A DNA stretch of 64,000 nucleotides, taken from Methanonatronarchaeum sp. AMET-Sl. GTDB taxonomy: Archaea > Halobacteriota > Methanonatronarchaeia > Methanonatronarchaeales > Methanonatronarchaeaceae. This document shows, one piece after another, positions 18,129 to 26,871 of this stretch. A model generated the notes under the pieces. It saw nothing but the letters and a program-made list of their open reading frames with translations, was not told where the DNA came from and did not search any database. The stretch is taken from the NCBI RefSeq assembly GCF_029854155.1, contig NZ_CP122958.1:248001-312000 (forward strand), read 5' to 3'. The first letter of the stretch is position 1. The number at the start of each line of letters is the position of its first letter. A program made the translations under genes and the position numbers.

Positions 18129-19322
18129 TTACCTCAAGCAAACATTATTAGGGGTGTTTCCATCAACTTTCACAGCGGAACCAACCTCACAATCCACACC
18201 GACTATAGTTCCTGGCATTACGGTTACATTGGTTCCAAGTTTACATCCATCTCCAATTAAGGCTCCAAGGTGGTTAACTTCGTAGATTTCTTTGTTTATT
18301 TTAACTTCGGTTTGGTCTGAATGGCAGGATAGGTGGCTGCCTGAAGTTAAGTTATATCCTATTATTGAGTTTGAAATTGAGGAGTTGGCTCCAATTGTAG
18401 AGTCATCCATAACTATTGAGTTCTCTATCGTGGTGTTAGGTTTTATCGTGCAGTTATCTCCGATTGTTGTGGATGGTAGTATCACTGTGTTCGGCCCGAT
18501 CTCACAGTCCTGACCTATTTTGGCTGGACCCATGATATATGAACCTGACCTGACCCTAGAGTTCTCACCAACCTTAACGCCTTCATCAAGGAAGACGTTA
18601 TCTTCAATCATGTCTTTATGTTCAGTCTGTTGTTCTGAAATTATTTTAGAGTTCATTTTGAGTAGGTCCCATGGATATACTCCATCCATCCAAAATCCAT
18701 CCAGCTCTATTGCTTCAACTCTCTCTCCATCCTCTATCATTTTTTGAACCGCAGAACCCAACTCGTATTCCCCTCTCTCCGAAATCTCAATCCTATCGAT
18801 TGCCCTAAACACTTCATCTGTAAATTTATAGAGACCGGTAACTACTTTATTCGAAACACCATTACCAGGTTTCTCAAAAACACGGTCAACCCTACCATTC
18901 TCAGTGGTTATAACTCCATAGTCATCTGTATCCTTGAGAAATGAAAATACGATAGAATTTCCCTTCTCTTTTAATGATTTGATTGGTTTTTCATCGATTA
19001 TGCTATCACCATTCACCACTAGGAACTCAGAACCTACCTCCTGCCGAACTTGACTTAGGGCGTGAGCAGTTCCTAACTGCCTACTCTGCTCCCTATAAAC
19101 TATATCTACATCCCAATCCTTTCCATCACCAAAATAAGACTGAAGCCTTTCCTTCCTATACCCAACAACCAAAACAACCTTATCAATACCGGCATTTGAA
19201 AGTGACTCAACCACATACTCAAGAATGGGTTTATTCCCCACAGGCAACATCACCTTCGGCCTATTATACGTAAAAGGCCTCATCCTACTGCCTTCACCAG
19301 CCGCCAGAACAACAGCTTCCAA
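18129..19322 (-). CDS. GlmU-like sugar-1-phosphate nucleotidyltransferase, second paralogue
   Basis: A 397-residue two-domain enzyme in operon with glmS. The start is the TTG at 19322, which has a GGTGGT box six bases upstream and gives EAVVLAAGEGSRMRPFTYNRP at the N-terminus, as expected for the family. The next upstream ATG would add 12 unrelated residues. The nucleotidyltransferase domain has VMLPVGNKPI, LGTAHAL and NGDSIID. The beta-helix domain (about 240-390) has many hexapeptide repeats such as IGQDCEIGPN and GDNCTI. One paralogue probably makes UDP-GlcNAc and the other may use glucose-1-P or another sugar; the sequence does not say which. Confidence 0.85.
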   Translation of the reverse strand: MEAVVLAAGEGSRMRPFTYNRPKVMLPVGNKPILEYVVESLSNAGIDKVVLVVGYRKERLQSYFGDGKDWDVDIVYREQSRQLGTAHALSQVRQEVGSEFLVVNGDSIIDEKPIKSLKEKGNSIVFSFLKDTDDYGVITTENGRVDRVFEKPGNGVSNKVVTGLYKFTDEVFRAIDRIEISERGEYELGSAVQKMIEDGERVEAIELDGFWMDGVYPWDLLKMNSKIISEQQTEHKDMIEDNVFLDEGVKVGENSRVRSGSYIMGPAKIGQDCEIGPNTVILPSTTIGDNCTIKPNTTIENSIVMDDSTIGANSSISNSIIGYNLTSGSHLSCHSDQTEVKINKEIYEVNHLGALIGDGCKLGTNVTVMPGTIVGVDCEVGSAVKVDGNTPNNVCLR

Positions 19323-19543
19323 AAAAACCACCAACAAACAATATAAAGCTTTCTTCAAACAACAACTTTCCCAGCTAAAAAAACCAGGTATCTCTTACAT
19401 CATATCTATTAACAACGTTTAAATACTTAATCGATGCTTATAAATTTTAAGTTAAATACCATATATACAACAGTTAAATACAAAAAATATATGTAGATAT
19501 AAAACTGGGTTCTGTGTTTATTTCCTTGTTTTTGTTTAGGTTT

Positions 19544-20431
19544 TTATTCTGTGTTTTTTGTGAATTCGGAGAGTACGTTTAATGTTAATCCTGCTACTGC
19601 GAGTTGTACGCCTATTATTCCTAGGAACCCTGATATGGCGAGGTCTAGGGTGTATGGATTGCCTGTGGTATAATAGAAAGTTAGTCCGAGATATCCGAAT
19701 ATCCCTGCAAAGATAAAGGTGATTAGGGAGGCGGTTCCAAACAACAGGAGCGGCTTTTTATATCCTATCAATGTAACTATCCGGCCGAGTACATCGAGTC
19801 CGTGTTCAAATGGTCCTTTGCTATGGCTGTTAGGGACATCGTATCGCACTTCAACTGGTTTCTCCATGATTTCTAGGTCTTTCTCCGAAATCTGGGATAT
19901 CATATCATTCTCAACATGAAAACCCTTACTACTATCCAAATTAACTGCTTCGATTGCTTTTTTGTTAAGGGCTCGAAATCCGGATTGTGAGTCCGTAACC
20001 TTCTCTTTCGAGGTGAAGTTTGTGAAAAAATCTAGTATAAACAACCCAAACCGACGATATAAAGGTATATCCTTCTTACCATCCTCTAAAAACCTTGAAC
20101 CAATCACCATATCAGCCTCTCCATCTATGATAGGTTTCAATAGGTCTTCAATATACTCAGGAGGATGTTGTCCATCCCCATCCATAAGCAAAACCGCATC
20201 GTAGCCATTTTCCAAACTATATTTTAATCCAGTCGAAATCGCTTGGCCCTTCCCCCTATTCGCTTCATGCTTTATTACTTCTGCTCCAGACTTCCTAGCA
20301 ACCTCCGATGTCCTGTCAACACTTCCATCATCAACCACAACTACATCATCAACTCTCCCCTTAACCAAAGAAACCAACGTACCTATAGTCAGTTCCTCCT
20401 CATAAGCCGGAATAACAACAGCAACATTCAT
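19544..20431 (-). CDS. GT2 family glycosyltransferase (dolichol-phosphate sugar synthase type)
   Basis: A 295-residue enzyme probably loading a sugar onto dolichol phosphate for N-glycosylation or surface glycan assembly. The GT2 domain has VVIPAYEEELTIGTLV, DDGS, the metal-binding DGDGQHPPEY and SGFRALNKKA. Two or three hydrophobic segments at the C-terminus (about 215-285) resemble DPM1/AglD-type anchors. The start is the ATG at 20431 with a GGAGTG box nearby. It lies directly downstream of the DUF1616 gene on the same strand (38 bases), a frequent archaeal pairing. Confidence 0.85.
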   Translation of the reverse strand: MNVAVVIPAYEEELTIGTLVSLVKGRVDDVVVVDDGSVDRTSEVARKSGAEVIKHEANRGKGQAISTGLKYSLENGYDAVLLMDGDGQHPPEYIEDLLKPIIDGEADMVIGSRFLEDGKKDIPLYRRFGLFILDFFTNFTSKEKVTDSQSGFRALNKKAIEAVNLDSSKGFHVENDMISQISEKDLEIMEKPVEVRYDVPNSHSKGPFEHGLDVLGRIVTLIGYKKPLLLFGTASLITFIFAGIFGYLGLTFYYTTGNPYTLDLAISGFLGIIGVQLAVAGLTLNVLSEFTKNTE

Positions 20432-20469
20432 TCTATACACTCCAAACAATAAATTCTAAACTCTAGATC

Positions 20470-21444
20470 TCATTCAACGACATTTATCCATAGATGTACA
20501 TCACTATATACCGTTGAGTCTTTTATCAACAAGAACTGCAGTTTATATTCACCCTCTTCATCAAACGATATATTTAGGTCTTTTCCAGTAGTGTTCTCCA
20601 GGAGTTCTTCTCCAAGCTTCTCTCCATGTTCTAGTTGTATTTCTCCTCCATAGGTGGTGTTTGGCTCCATCTCAAGCTTGATTGGTTGCTCCATCCAATC
20701 TATTTCCTTATCCGTTTCGTTATAGGGGTCTCCCTCCATATATCCACTTTCCCCCTGATATGGATACACAACTAATTCATACTCCATCGGCCTCTGCTCC
20801 AAGTTTTGTCCTCCAAGGATTATTTTTGCTGTTTCTCCTGTTGTTAGGTTCTGTGGATAGTTATCTGCATCTCCTTCCGGACCAAGAACATAAAACTCTG
20901 TAATCGGTTCATCCTGAGGTATCGGCATAGAAACAAGAAGGCCTGCAGAAGCTATTATCAAGGCTATTATTACGATTAATGGTATAGTTTGTTGTTTCCT
21001 ACCTCTAAAAGGGTTTGATATAGAGATATTTTCTATATCTATCTTTATTCGATATGGTTCATCCATACCTACAAACGGATCTTCATACTCCCGTCTCCTG
21101 TAGTACACAAACAAACAAAACAACAAAGTAAACAATGACACCGAAACAACCAAATTAGTTGTCCCAATCACAAACGGAGATAAATATAAAATTGAACCTA
21201 TTAGCGGTACAACCAAAATTGAAAAACCGACAGACAACGCAATCCGGTCAGAAACAGGTAAATCATTTTTCCCAAGATAAAAAACACTAACAACAAGATA
21301 ACCAGGAATAAAAACAAAGAAAAAAACAGTTAAAACAGTTAAAAAAGCCTCCAACCTATAAACATCAACAAACGAATTCACAGCCCCAATTAACAATAAA
21401 AAGGCTACAAAAAATAAAATCCCTAATAAATCATGATCTTCCAA
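20470..21444 (-). CDS. DUF1616 membrane protein
   Basis: A 324-residue protein with about five membrane helices, four of them in the first 120 residues, including FFVFIPGYLVV and FVIGTTNLVVSVSL. Another helix follows near 165-185, and then a ~130-residue extracellular domain (from FYVLGPEGDADNYP) that is beta-rich and acidic. This matches DUF1616 (PF07760), a family found beside GT2 transferases in archaeal glycosylation clusters but without known activity. The start is a TTG at 21444, eight bases after GGGTGAT. It sits in a minus-strand run between an AglF-like nucleotidyltransferase and the GT2 gene. Confidence 0.75.
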   Translation of the reverse strand: MEDHDLLGILFFVAFLLLIGAVNSFVDVYRLEAFLTVLTVFFFVFIPGYLVVSVFYLGKNDLPVSDRIALSVGFSILVVPLIGSILYLSPFVIGTTNLVVSVSLFTLLFCLFVYYRRREYEDPFVGMDEPYRIKIDIENISISNPFRGRKQQTIPLIVIIALIIASAGLLVSMPIPQDEPITEFYVLGPEGDADNYPQNLTTGETAKIILGGQNLEQRPMEYELVVYPYQGESGYMEGDPYNETDKEIDWMEQPIKLEMEPNTTYGGEIQLEHGEKLGEELLENTTGKDLNISFDEEGEYKLQFLLIKDSTVYSDVHLWINVVE

Positions 21445-21541
21445 TTTCTAAATCACCCATAAAAACTACTAATTATATTTTTTTAATTAGGTTGTTTCCC
21501 CTAGTCTTTTTTCCAGATTGTCCCTAATTCACTATATAGTT

Positions 21542-22300
21542 TTATTTGTTGTTTGTTCTTTCTTGTTCTTTTTTGTCAGCTTGTCTAAGTGATTTGAATG
21601 TACCTATGTCGAATCTTGTTCCATTGAACTCATATCCCTTCACCGTGTTGTTGTCTTTCCTCATCTGTTCTATTGCATCTGTCAACCAGAGCTCGTTATC
21701 TTTACCGGGCTCTATCTCCTCAATATACCGGAATATCTCTTGATCCAGTATCATTAAGCCTGCTATGTTGAGCCAGTGGCCATCTCTCTTGTATGGCATA
21801 GCTTCCTCCATAGAAGGCTTCTCAACCATACCCAACACTTTGTTATCTTGGTTTAGGTCTACGATTCCGAACCTGGTTGGGTCATCGACCGGATGTAAAA
21901 CAAGCGTCCCGCTAGAATCATTGTCGTGGTGGTAATCTACTATTTCTTGCATTGAGTTGTATGGGGTGATATAATTATCTCCGTATACGAGTGCGAAGTC
22001 GTCTTCTATGAAGTCTTTTGCTAGGTATGCTGCGTCTGCAGTTCCCCGAGGTTCTTCCTGCACCCTATAATACACATTCATATCCAGGATGTCGCCGGAG
22101 CCAACATAATCAATTATCGCATTCTTCTTACGGCCAACAACAATCAAAACCTCATCAATACCACCCTCCTTCAACACCCTCAAAACATGCTCGATAGTCG
22201 GTTTCCTACCAACACGAATCATCTCCTTAGGAATTGCATTCGTAATCGGCCTCAAACGAGTTCCCCTACCAGCAGCCAAAACAACAGCCTTATCAACCAT
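21542..22300 (-). CDS. Sugar-1-phosphate nucleotidyltransferase, AglF-like
   Basis: A 252-residue single-domain enzyme, probably UTP:glucose-1-phosphate uridylyltransferase, supplying UDP-glucose for the epimerases and dehydrogenases of the locus. It has AAGRGTRLRPIT, IPKEMIRVGRKPTIEH, RGTADAAYLA, YGDNYIT and a C-terminal TRFDIGT. There is no beta-helix domain, unlike the two GlmU-like proteins nearby. The ATG is preceded by GGTG eight bases upstream. A dead C-terminal duplicate lies at 13 kb. The 5' end of the gene is G/T-rich on the coding strand, part of the window-wide pattern. Confidence 0.85.
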   Translation of the reverse strand: MVDKAVVLAAGRGTRLRPITNAIPKEMIRVGRKPTIEHVLRVLKEGGIDEVLIVVGRKKNAIIDYVGSGDILDMNVYYRVQEEPRGTADAAYLAKDFIEDDFALVYGDNYITPYNSMQEIVDYHHDNDSSGTLVLHPVDDPTRFGIVDLNQDNKVLGMVEKPSMEEAMPYKRDGHWLNIAGLMILDQEIFRYIEEIEPGKDNELWLTDAIEQMRKDNNTVKGYEFNGTRFDIGTFKSLRQADKKEQERTNNK

Positions 22301-23162
22301 AACAAAACACCAAAAACAAACAAAAAATACCCAGACACAAACTTATTTTTTCCCCCAAAAAACAACCAAATAAATACCAAAAAAACCTTACAAAAAAGAC
22401 CTAAAGACAAAACTAAAACACCAAAACCCATAAAATATATTTCTACAACACCAACTCACCTCTAATCCCTAAAGACGGTTATAAAGCCACAAAAAACCAC
22501 ATAATACGTCAAAACCACCGCCTACATACTCTTTACCAAAGCAACACACACTTAGAAACACCTCTCCACCCCCTCCGCATCATTATCAGAACTTACTGAA
22601 AACCCATCAATTCACCTTTAAAAAACTTAATTGCTTAAACCTGCTTCTGTAACCAACCCAAAATCCATATCTTAATGATTCGAAGTACCCCCCCCCATCC
22701 AAACACATAACCCAAGCTAAAAAAAATTTCAAACATACCAATAACAATAACTCCAGAAAACCAGTTAAAACAAACAGAGTTCAAAACAACAGTTACAGCG
22801 ATAACGAGGCGAAAGCACACAACACAGGTATCGACACATACAATTGATCAAAGAAATAAGACACCTCAAAGACATACAACCAATTACATGTGAAGGCGTC
22901 CAAAAAACACAAAAATACTTCAAGCACCCTATATTTGGGTTGAACGACAACGCGGACAAAAACGGTGCAGTATACGGTAAAAAAGCTTAAAGCAAGTACT
23001 CAAAACCCACTGTCCAAAGCAAAGGCCACACTGGCACGACCCAAAACACAGGTCAGCACCCACCACAACAACAAACCCCCCCAAACCTTCTCCAATAACC
23101 ATAGACCCAGCCCAAGAGAACCCCACAGCCCTAGCCGTAAAAGAAAGCCAGAACAGACAAAC

Positions 23163-23208
23163 CCAACACCAACAAACACCAACAAACACCAACAAACACC
23201 AACAGACA
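23163..23208. repeat. Decamer tandem repeat AACAAACACC
   Basis: Three perfect copies of AACAAACACC (23171-23200) flanked by partial copies. It is a simple-sequence array in A/C-rich DNA; period 10 without spacers excludes CRISPR. Confidence 0.85.
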
Positions 23209-23830
23209 GAACAACAGAAACAACAGTCGTCAACTACCCAAGAAAACAGCCGCGTTATAACAACAGTTTTGTTGTACAGAGAGACTAGTGAGATCAGTTA
23301 CTGGATTTTCGACATCCAGACCAACAGTATACGAAGACAACAAAACAACAGTGAGAAGAGGCAGCGATAACACAACAATAAACAGTGATAGCGGGCAAGT
23401 AAGCAACTGGTACCAACAGTCTAACTAGTACTAACAGTCGCAAAAACCCCAATACCCCCTCAACAAATAACAACCAAAGAACTAACACTCAAACCAGGGA
23501 GTTAAACAAAGGAGTATGGAATAACAAATCTCGAAAAAAAAGTAAAACAACAGACAGAACAAACGATAACAAAAACCTTAGAACAACAATGAACCACCTT
23601 AACAAACCACAGACCAAAAAAACAAATAAAAACCAAAATAACCACCCTACATAAAGACAGAACACCCCATTTTTTTCTTGTATCCAAGCAAAGACCACTC
23701 CTCTTTAGAGACGGCCCACAAACCTCAATAGACATAAAATAAATCGAGAGACCATTTGATATAGCAACAGACATCCCCCGCCACCCAATAAACAATGGCC
23801 CCACAACAGCTCTGAAAAAAAAAGACCTAA

Positions 23831-23965
23831 ATATATTTTATAAAGATTTTTGGGATTTAAAATGGTGTAGTGGTGTTGTGTCAACACCACCGGAGAAAAA
23901 AGTAGGTCTGAGGAAGACTTTTTCCACAACTCCCCTCCTGTTCATGTGGAGAAGAATCCCCGCCT
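23831..23965 (+). ncRNA. Possible structured RNA or IS605-type end (hairpin 23870-23890)
   Basis: A TATA-like ATATATTTTATAAA (about 23830-23844) is followed by a perfect nine-base stem, GTGGTGTTG-TGT-CAACACCAC, at 23870-23890. An imperfect second stem follows (AGTAGGTCT paired with AGACTTTTTCC near 23910-23932), then the tail AAGAATCCCCGCC. That tail resembles the right ends of IS200/IS605 elements. Either a small RNA or the end of a lost element; no function is shown. Confidence 0.35.
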
Positions 23966-23971
23966 ACCCTA

Positions 23972-24022
23972 TAAACTAGGTTAGTTTATATTTTTGTTTT
24001 GAAAGTAAACTAGCTTAGTTTA
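23972..24022. promoter_or_regulatory. Pair of palindromic operator-like sites
   Basis: TAAACTA-GGT-TAGTTTA (23972-23988) and TAAACTA-GCT-TAGTTTA (24006-24022) have the same perfect seven-base arms and three-base spacer. Their starts are 34 bases apart and each is followed by TATTTTT. Identical twin palindromes suggest binding sites for a dimeric regulator, but no gene start lies close on either strand. Confidence 0.5.
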
Positions 24023-24390
24023 TATTTTTATTATGATAAAAACCCTAAAAACAAAAAAAAATACTTTTAAAACCCCTTGAATATAAGATGTGGCTGTAGG
24101 CCTTATTGATCACAGACTATCTGTTGAAGGAGGAGCAGTGTTAATCTCTATATTATTTCTTAGGAGCTGTTTTTTGTATTTTTTTTATTGTATTTTTAAT
24201 TATTATAGCTGGAAAATCCATCAGATTGATTCAAATAGAATTTAAATCTAAATATAACTCCCTAAAAAAAATAAATCCGAAAAAAATTGATTTTAAATAG
24301 TTTTTTTTTAAACTTTTTATTGGTTAATAATCGATTTGTTTTGGGTGATTTTTTAGGTGTTTTTTGTTTTTCTGGGGTTTGTTTTATTTT

Positions 24391-25245
24391 TTAGTTATTG
24401 TGGTTTTTTAGGTGTTTTTTGTTTTTTTGTAGTAGTTGTGGTATTTTTTGGGTTGGTGTTTTGTTTTTGAGTATTTTTTTGTATTTGGAGTTGCTGTAGT
24501 TTTTTAGGTTTTTATGGATTTTTTGTATTGTTTTTTCTGGTTGGGGGTGTTTTTTTGTTATTTCTATTATTGGTGTTGTTGTTTGGTCTTTTAGGTCTCT
24601 TGGGATGTCTTTTATGTCTTTAATTGTTAGTTCAGCTGCTCTGTAGTTTCTTAGGTCTTTTATTATTTTGTTTTGGTTTTTTATGTCTAGTTTTTGGGCT
24701 GGTAGTTTCGAGAACCAGTCTATGTCTCTTGCTCTATATCGATATAGTTTGGTTGATTGTTCGATGATTTTCTGTGTGTCCTGTGTTCTCTGTATTTGTT
24801 CTATAGTTTTTCTTTCAACCATTGGTATCTGGAATAATTCGGATAGATATTTGATGGTCATTTTTCGTATCTGGGAGTTCATTTCATCTAGCTCTATGAA
24901 AGCCATCATTCCTGAAAAAGCGATGTTAGCAGTTAACTCAACTTTTAGTTGCTTATCCAGATCCCTAGTGTCTATTATGTCGTCAAGTGAATTTATATAT
25001 GCATCAAAACCGACAAGAGATCTATATACCTCTCTAGGGAGTTCACAACCCAGATAGCATTCATATACAGGCACCACCACCTCTGACCGAAGAGACTTCA
25101 TACCTGAACTCCAGGTCCGACCAGGTCTTTCAAGAAGCCCGCTGACACCATAAACATCCGAATCCAACATCTCACCGATCCTCTCTTCCTCAACAGCTAC
25201 CTCCCTACACAGCTCATTATACAGGGAAACAAGATCCTGAGACAT
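24391..25245 (-). CDS. Hypothetical protein with a DDxxD motif (class I isoprenoid synthase-like?)
   Basis: A 284-residue mostly helical soluble protein. Residues 88-92 are DDIID inside DAYINSLDDIIDTRDLDK, which has the DDxxD form used by class I isoprenoid synthases to bind diphosphate-Mg. Haloarchaea carry divergent proteins with a similar context. Only one such motif is visible and the usual second aspartate motif is not, so catalysis is uncertain. The last ~90 residues are Lys/Asn/Gln/Thr-rich and reflect the A/C-rich 3' end of the gene. ATG start with GGTGG four bases upstream. No clear operon partners. Confidence 0.55.
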   Translation of the reverse strand: MSQDLVSLYNELCREVAVEEERIGEMLDSDVYGVSGLLERPGRTWSSGMKSLRSEVVVPVYECYLGCELPREVYRSLVGFDAYINSLDDIIDTRDLDKQLKVELTANIAFSGMMAFIELDEMNSQIRKMTIKYLSELFQIPMVERKTIEQIQRTQDTQKIIEQSTKLYRYRARDIDWFSKLPAQKLDIKNQNKIIKDLRNYRAAELTIKDIKDIPRDLKDQTTTPIIEITKKHPQPEKTIQKIHKNLKNYSNSKYKKILKNKTPTQKIPQLLQKNKKHLKNHNN

Positions 25246-25494
25246 TTAACCACCAAACCAAAAAACACTACAAAAACTAAACATATGGTATACAAAAGAA
25301 AAATAAAAACTTTACCCAAAAAACCAACCCCCAAAGAAATGAAACAAACTAACCCAACAACCAAGAAACACCAAAATAAAAAACCTATTAAAAAAAGGAA
25401 AAAAAGGATTCATTCCCTACCTACAAATCAAGCTATATGAATAAGAAATGGGGTCGGGCTTTCAAATAACATAGAACAACAGAACACTTGGTCT

Positions 25495-25800
25495 TTATTC
25501 TTCTTTTTGTTTGATTGATTTCATGTATCTTTGTGCTGCGTAAATCCCTATCGCATAGATCCCGATCGAAAATATACCTACCGAGAAAATGCCGATGGCG
25601 AATATCCCTACTGAGAATATTCCTGCAGCAAATACACCAGCCGAAAATAAACCAGCTGACAAAAACCCAAAACTATAATCCCCTGCTGAAATCACATCAA
25701 AACCAGCTATACTCTCGATGCCAGCAGCGTAAAGCCCTAAACCAACCAACACCAAAACAATAATAACGATGCCACTAAGATCCTCAAAACTAAAACTCAT
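25495..25800 (-). CDS. Hydrophobic pentapeptide-repeat (GIFSx) membrane protein
   Basis: A 101-residue protein. One predicted membrane helix (IVIIVLVLVGLGLYAAG) is followed by about ten tandem five-residue units of the form A/S-x-G-I/L-F (SAGLFSAGVFAAGIFSVGIF and onward to SIGIYAIGIY), and a short charged tail. The five-residue period with a small residue, Gly and an aromatic is like pentapeptide beta-helix proteins, but hydrophobic throughout. The start is the ATG at 25800; the upstream in-frame start at 25815 lacks a better signal. Stand-alone gene. Function unknown. Confidence 0.65.
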   Translation of the reverse strand: MSFSFEDLSGIVIIVLVLVGLGLYAAGIESIAGFDVISAGDYSFGFLSAGLFSAGVFAAGIFSVGIFAIGIFSVGIFSIGIYAIGIYAAQRYMKSIKQKEE

Positions 25801-26871
25801 AACCAAAAACCCCAAAACAAAAATCTAAACAAACATTTAAATAGTTTCTGGAAAACACTACCAAAAACCCTTTACTGGAACCTGAATCCACCAACTCTAA
25901 CAAAATCGAATTTATATTTATTTCCCCTAACTAATAGAGATTAAAATAAAAAGATTTAATTTTTCTATTAACTTTCTTACTGGGTTTTTTATCTTTTAAA
26001 TATTTTTATATCTCTGAATAATTCAATTTCAATATATACTTATTTTATTTTTCATGTCGCCTAGAATGTCGCTACACCGTTTTCAATTTAACGAATGAGT
26101 GAACTATATTGAAGAGATTAACTGTAATAAATCAACAGATCCCAATGGAAAAGCAAAACACAAAAAAACCCATTAAAAATCCAAAAACAAAGATAAACCC
26201 CCCCTAAACTCCTTGTATTTAGATTTCGTTTGCTAACAATGATCTCATATGTTTGTTATCAACTAAAAACTGGATATGTAGAGCTAAACTTACTGTAGGC
26301 CTTTATAACCGAATATTAAAAACAAGCTCAAAAACCCCAAAACAAATTAAAGAAAAAACCAGAAAAAACAAGGAAACTACAGGAAAACGGAGAAATAACC
26401 CTAAAAACACCAACTACCTCAAAGACATGGATCTAACAAAAAAACAACAAAAAACAAAAACAATAAGTAAACTTCATATTTAATGTAAATTGAGACATAC
26501 AAAAAAAAATAATGACTTGTTTAAATGCCTAATCATTTAAGTTATTGTTTAAAAAAAATAACTACTACGGAGACGGAGTGGTTACCGAAAGGGTATATTT
26601 TCCCTAAATCCATTACCACTCCGTTTCCTATCTCAACTAAAAAATTAGTGATCAAGTAGTTATATTAAGGCCCGGCTAAATGGAAATTAAGGCTAAAGTA
26701 TAACCCCTATTTTTACATAAAAAACCAAAAAAGAGGCTAAAAACTGAGCCAAACCCAAATAACCTATAATTCAAAACGGGAAACTTCCAAGGTACCATAA
26801 AGAAAACGAAATCAAAAAAATAATAAACATATTAATTAAAATTAAAAATCACAAAAGAGAGAGTTTACTAT
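25801..26871. other. 1.07-kb intergenic region with a large hairpin
   Basis: No convincing gene. A 76-codon frame at 26253-26483 has no ribosome-binding site and an A/C-driven composition. The notable element is the hairpin at 26569-26628. AT-rich sequence with several TATA-like stretches precedes the kinase gene. Confidence 0.55.
26569..26628. other. Long inverted repeat with a nested stem
   Basis: GGAGACGGAGTGGTTA (26569-26584) pairs with TTACCACTCCGTTTCC (26613-26628): 14 Watson-Crick pairs, one G-U and one mismatch. The 28-base loop contains its own AGGG...CCCT stem. It could be a non-coding RNA, a transcript end or the terminus of a small mobile element. Confidence 0.7.

Larger units (their letters stand above)
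22301..24390. other. 2.1-kb gene-poor region, A/C-rich on the plus strand
   Basis: Open frames here lack start signals and have low-complexity compositions (Thr/Asn/Lys/Gln/Pro or the antisense Val/Leu/Phe/Trp), so I regard none as real. Contents I can support: a decamer tandem repeat near 23.17 kb, a strong hairpin at 23870-23890 with a TATA-like box before it, and two identical-spaced palindromes at 23972 and 24006. A piece around 22.8-23.0 kb reads QLIKEIRHLKDIQPITCEGVQ and may be a relic, but I cannot place it. Confidence 0.6.

Noticed and set aside
23163..23208. Decamer repeats considered as a CRISPR array
   Set aside because: Ten-base period with no spacers; simple tandem repeat.
22187..23804. 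Several overlapping 60-107-codon frames on both strands
   Set aside because: All are low-complexity shadows of A/C-rich DNA with no translation signals.
26253..26483. 76-codon plus-strand frame
   Set aside because: Lys/Thr/Asn composition follows from A/C-rich DNA; no start signal and no motif.
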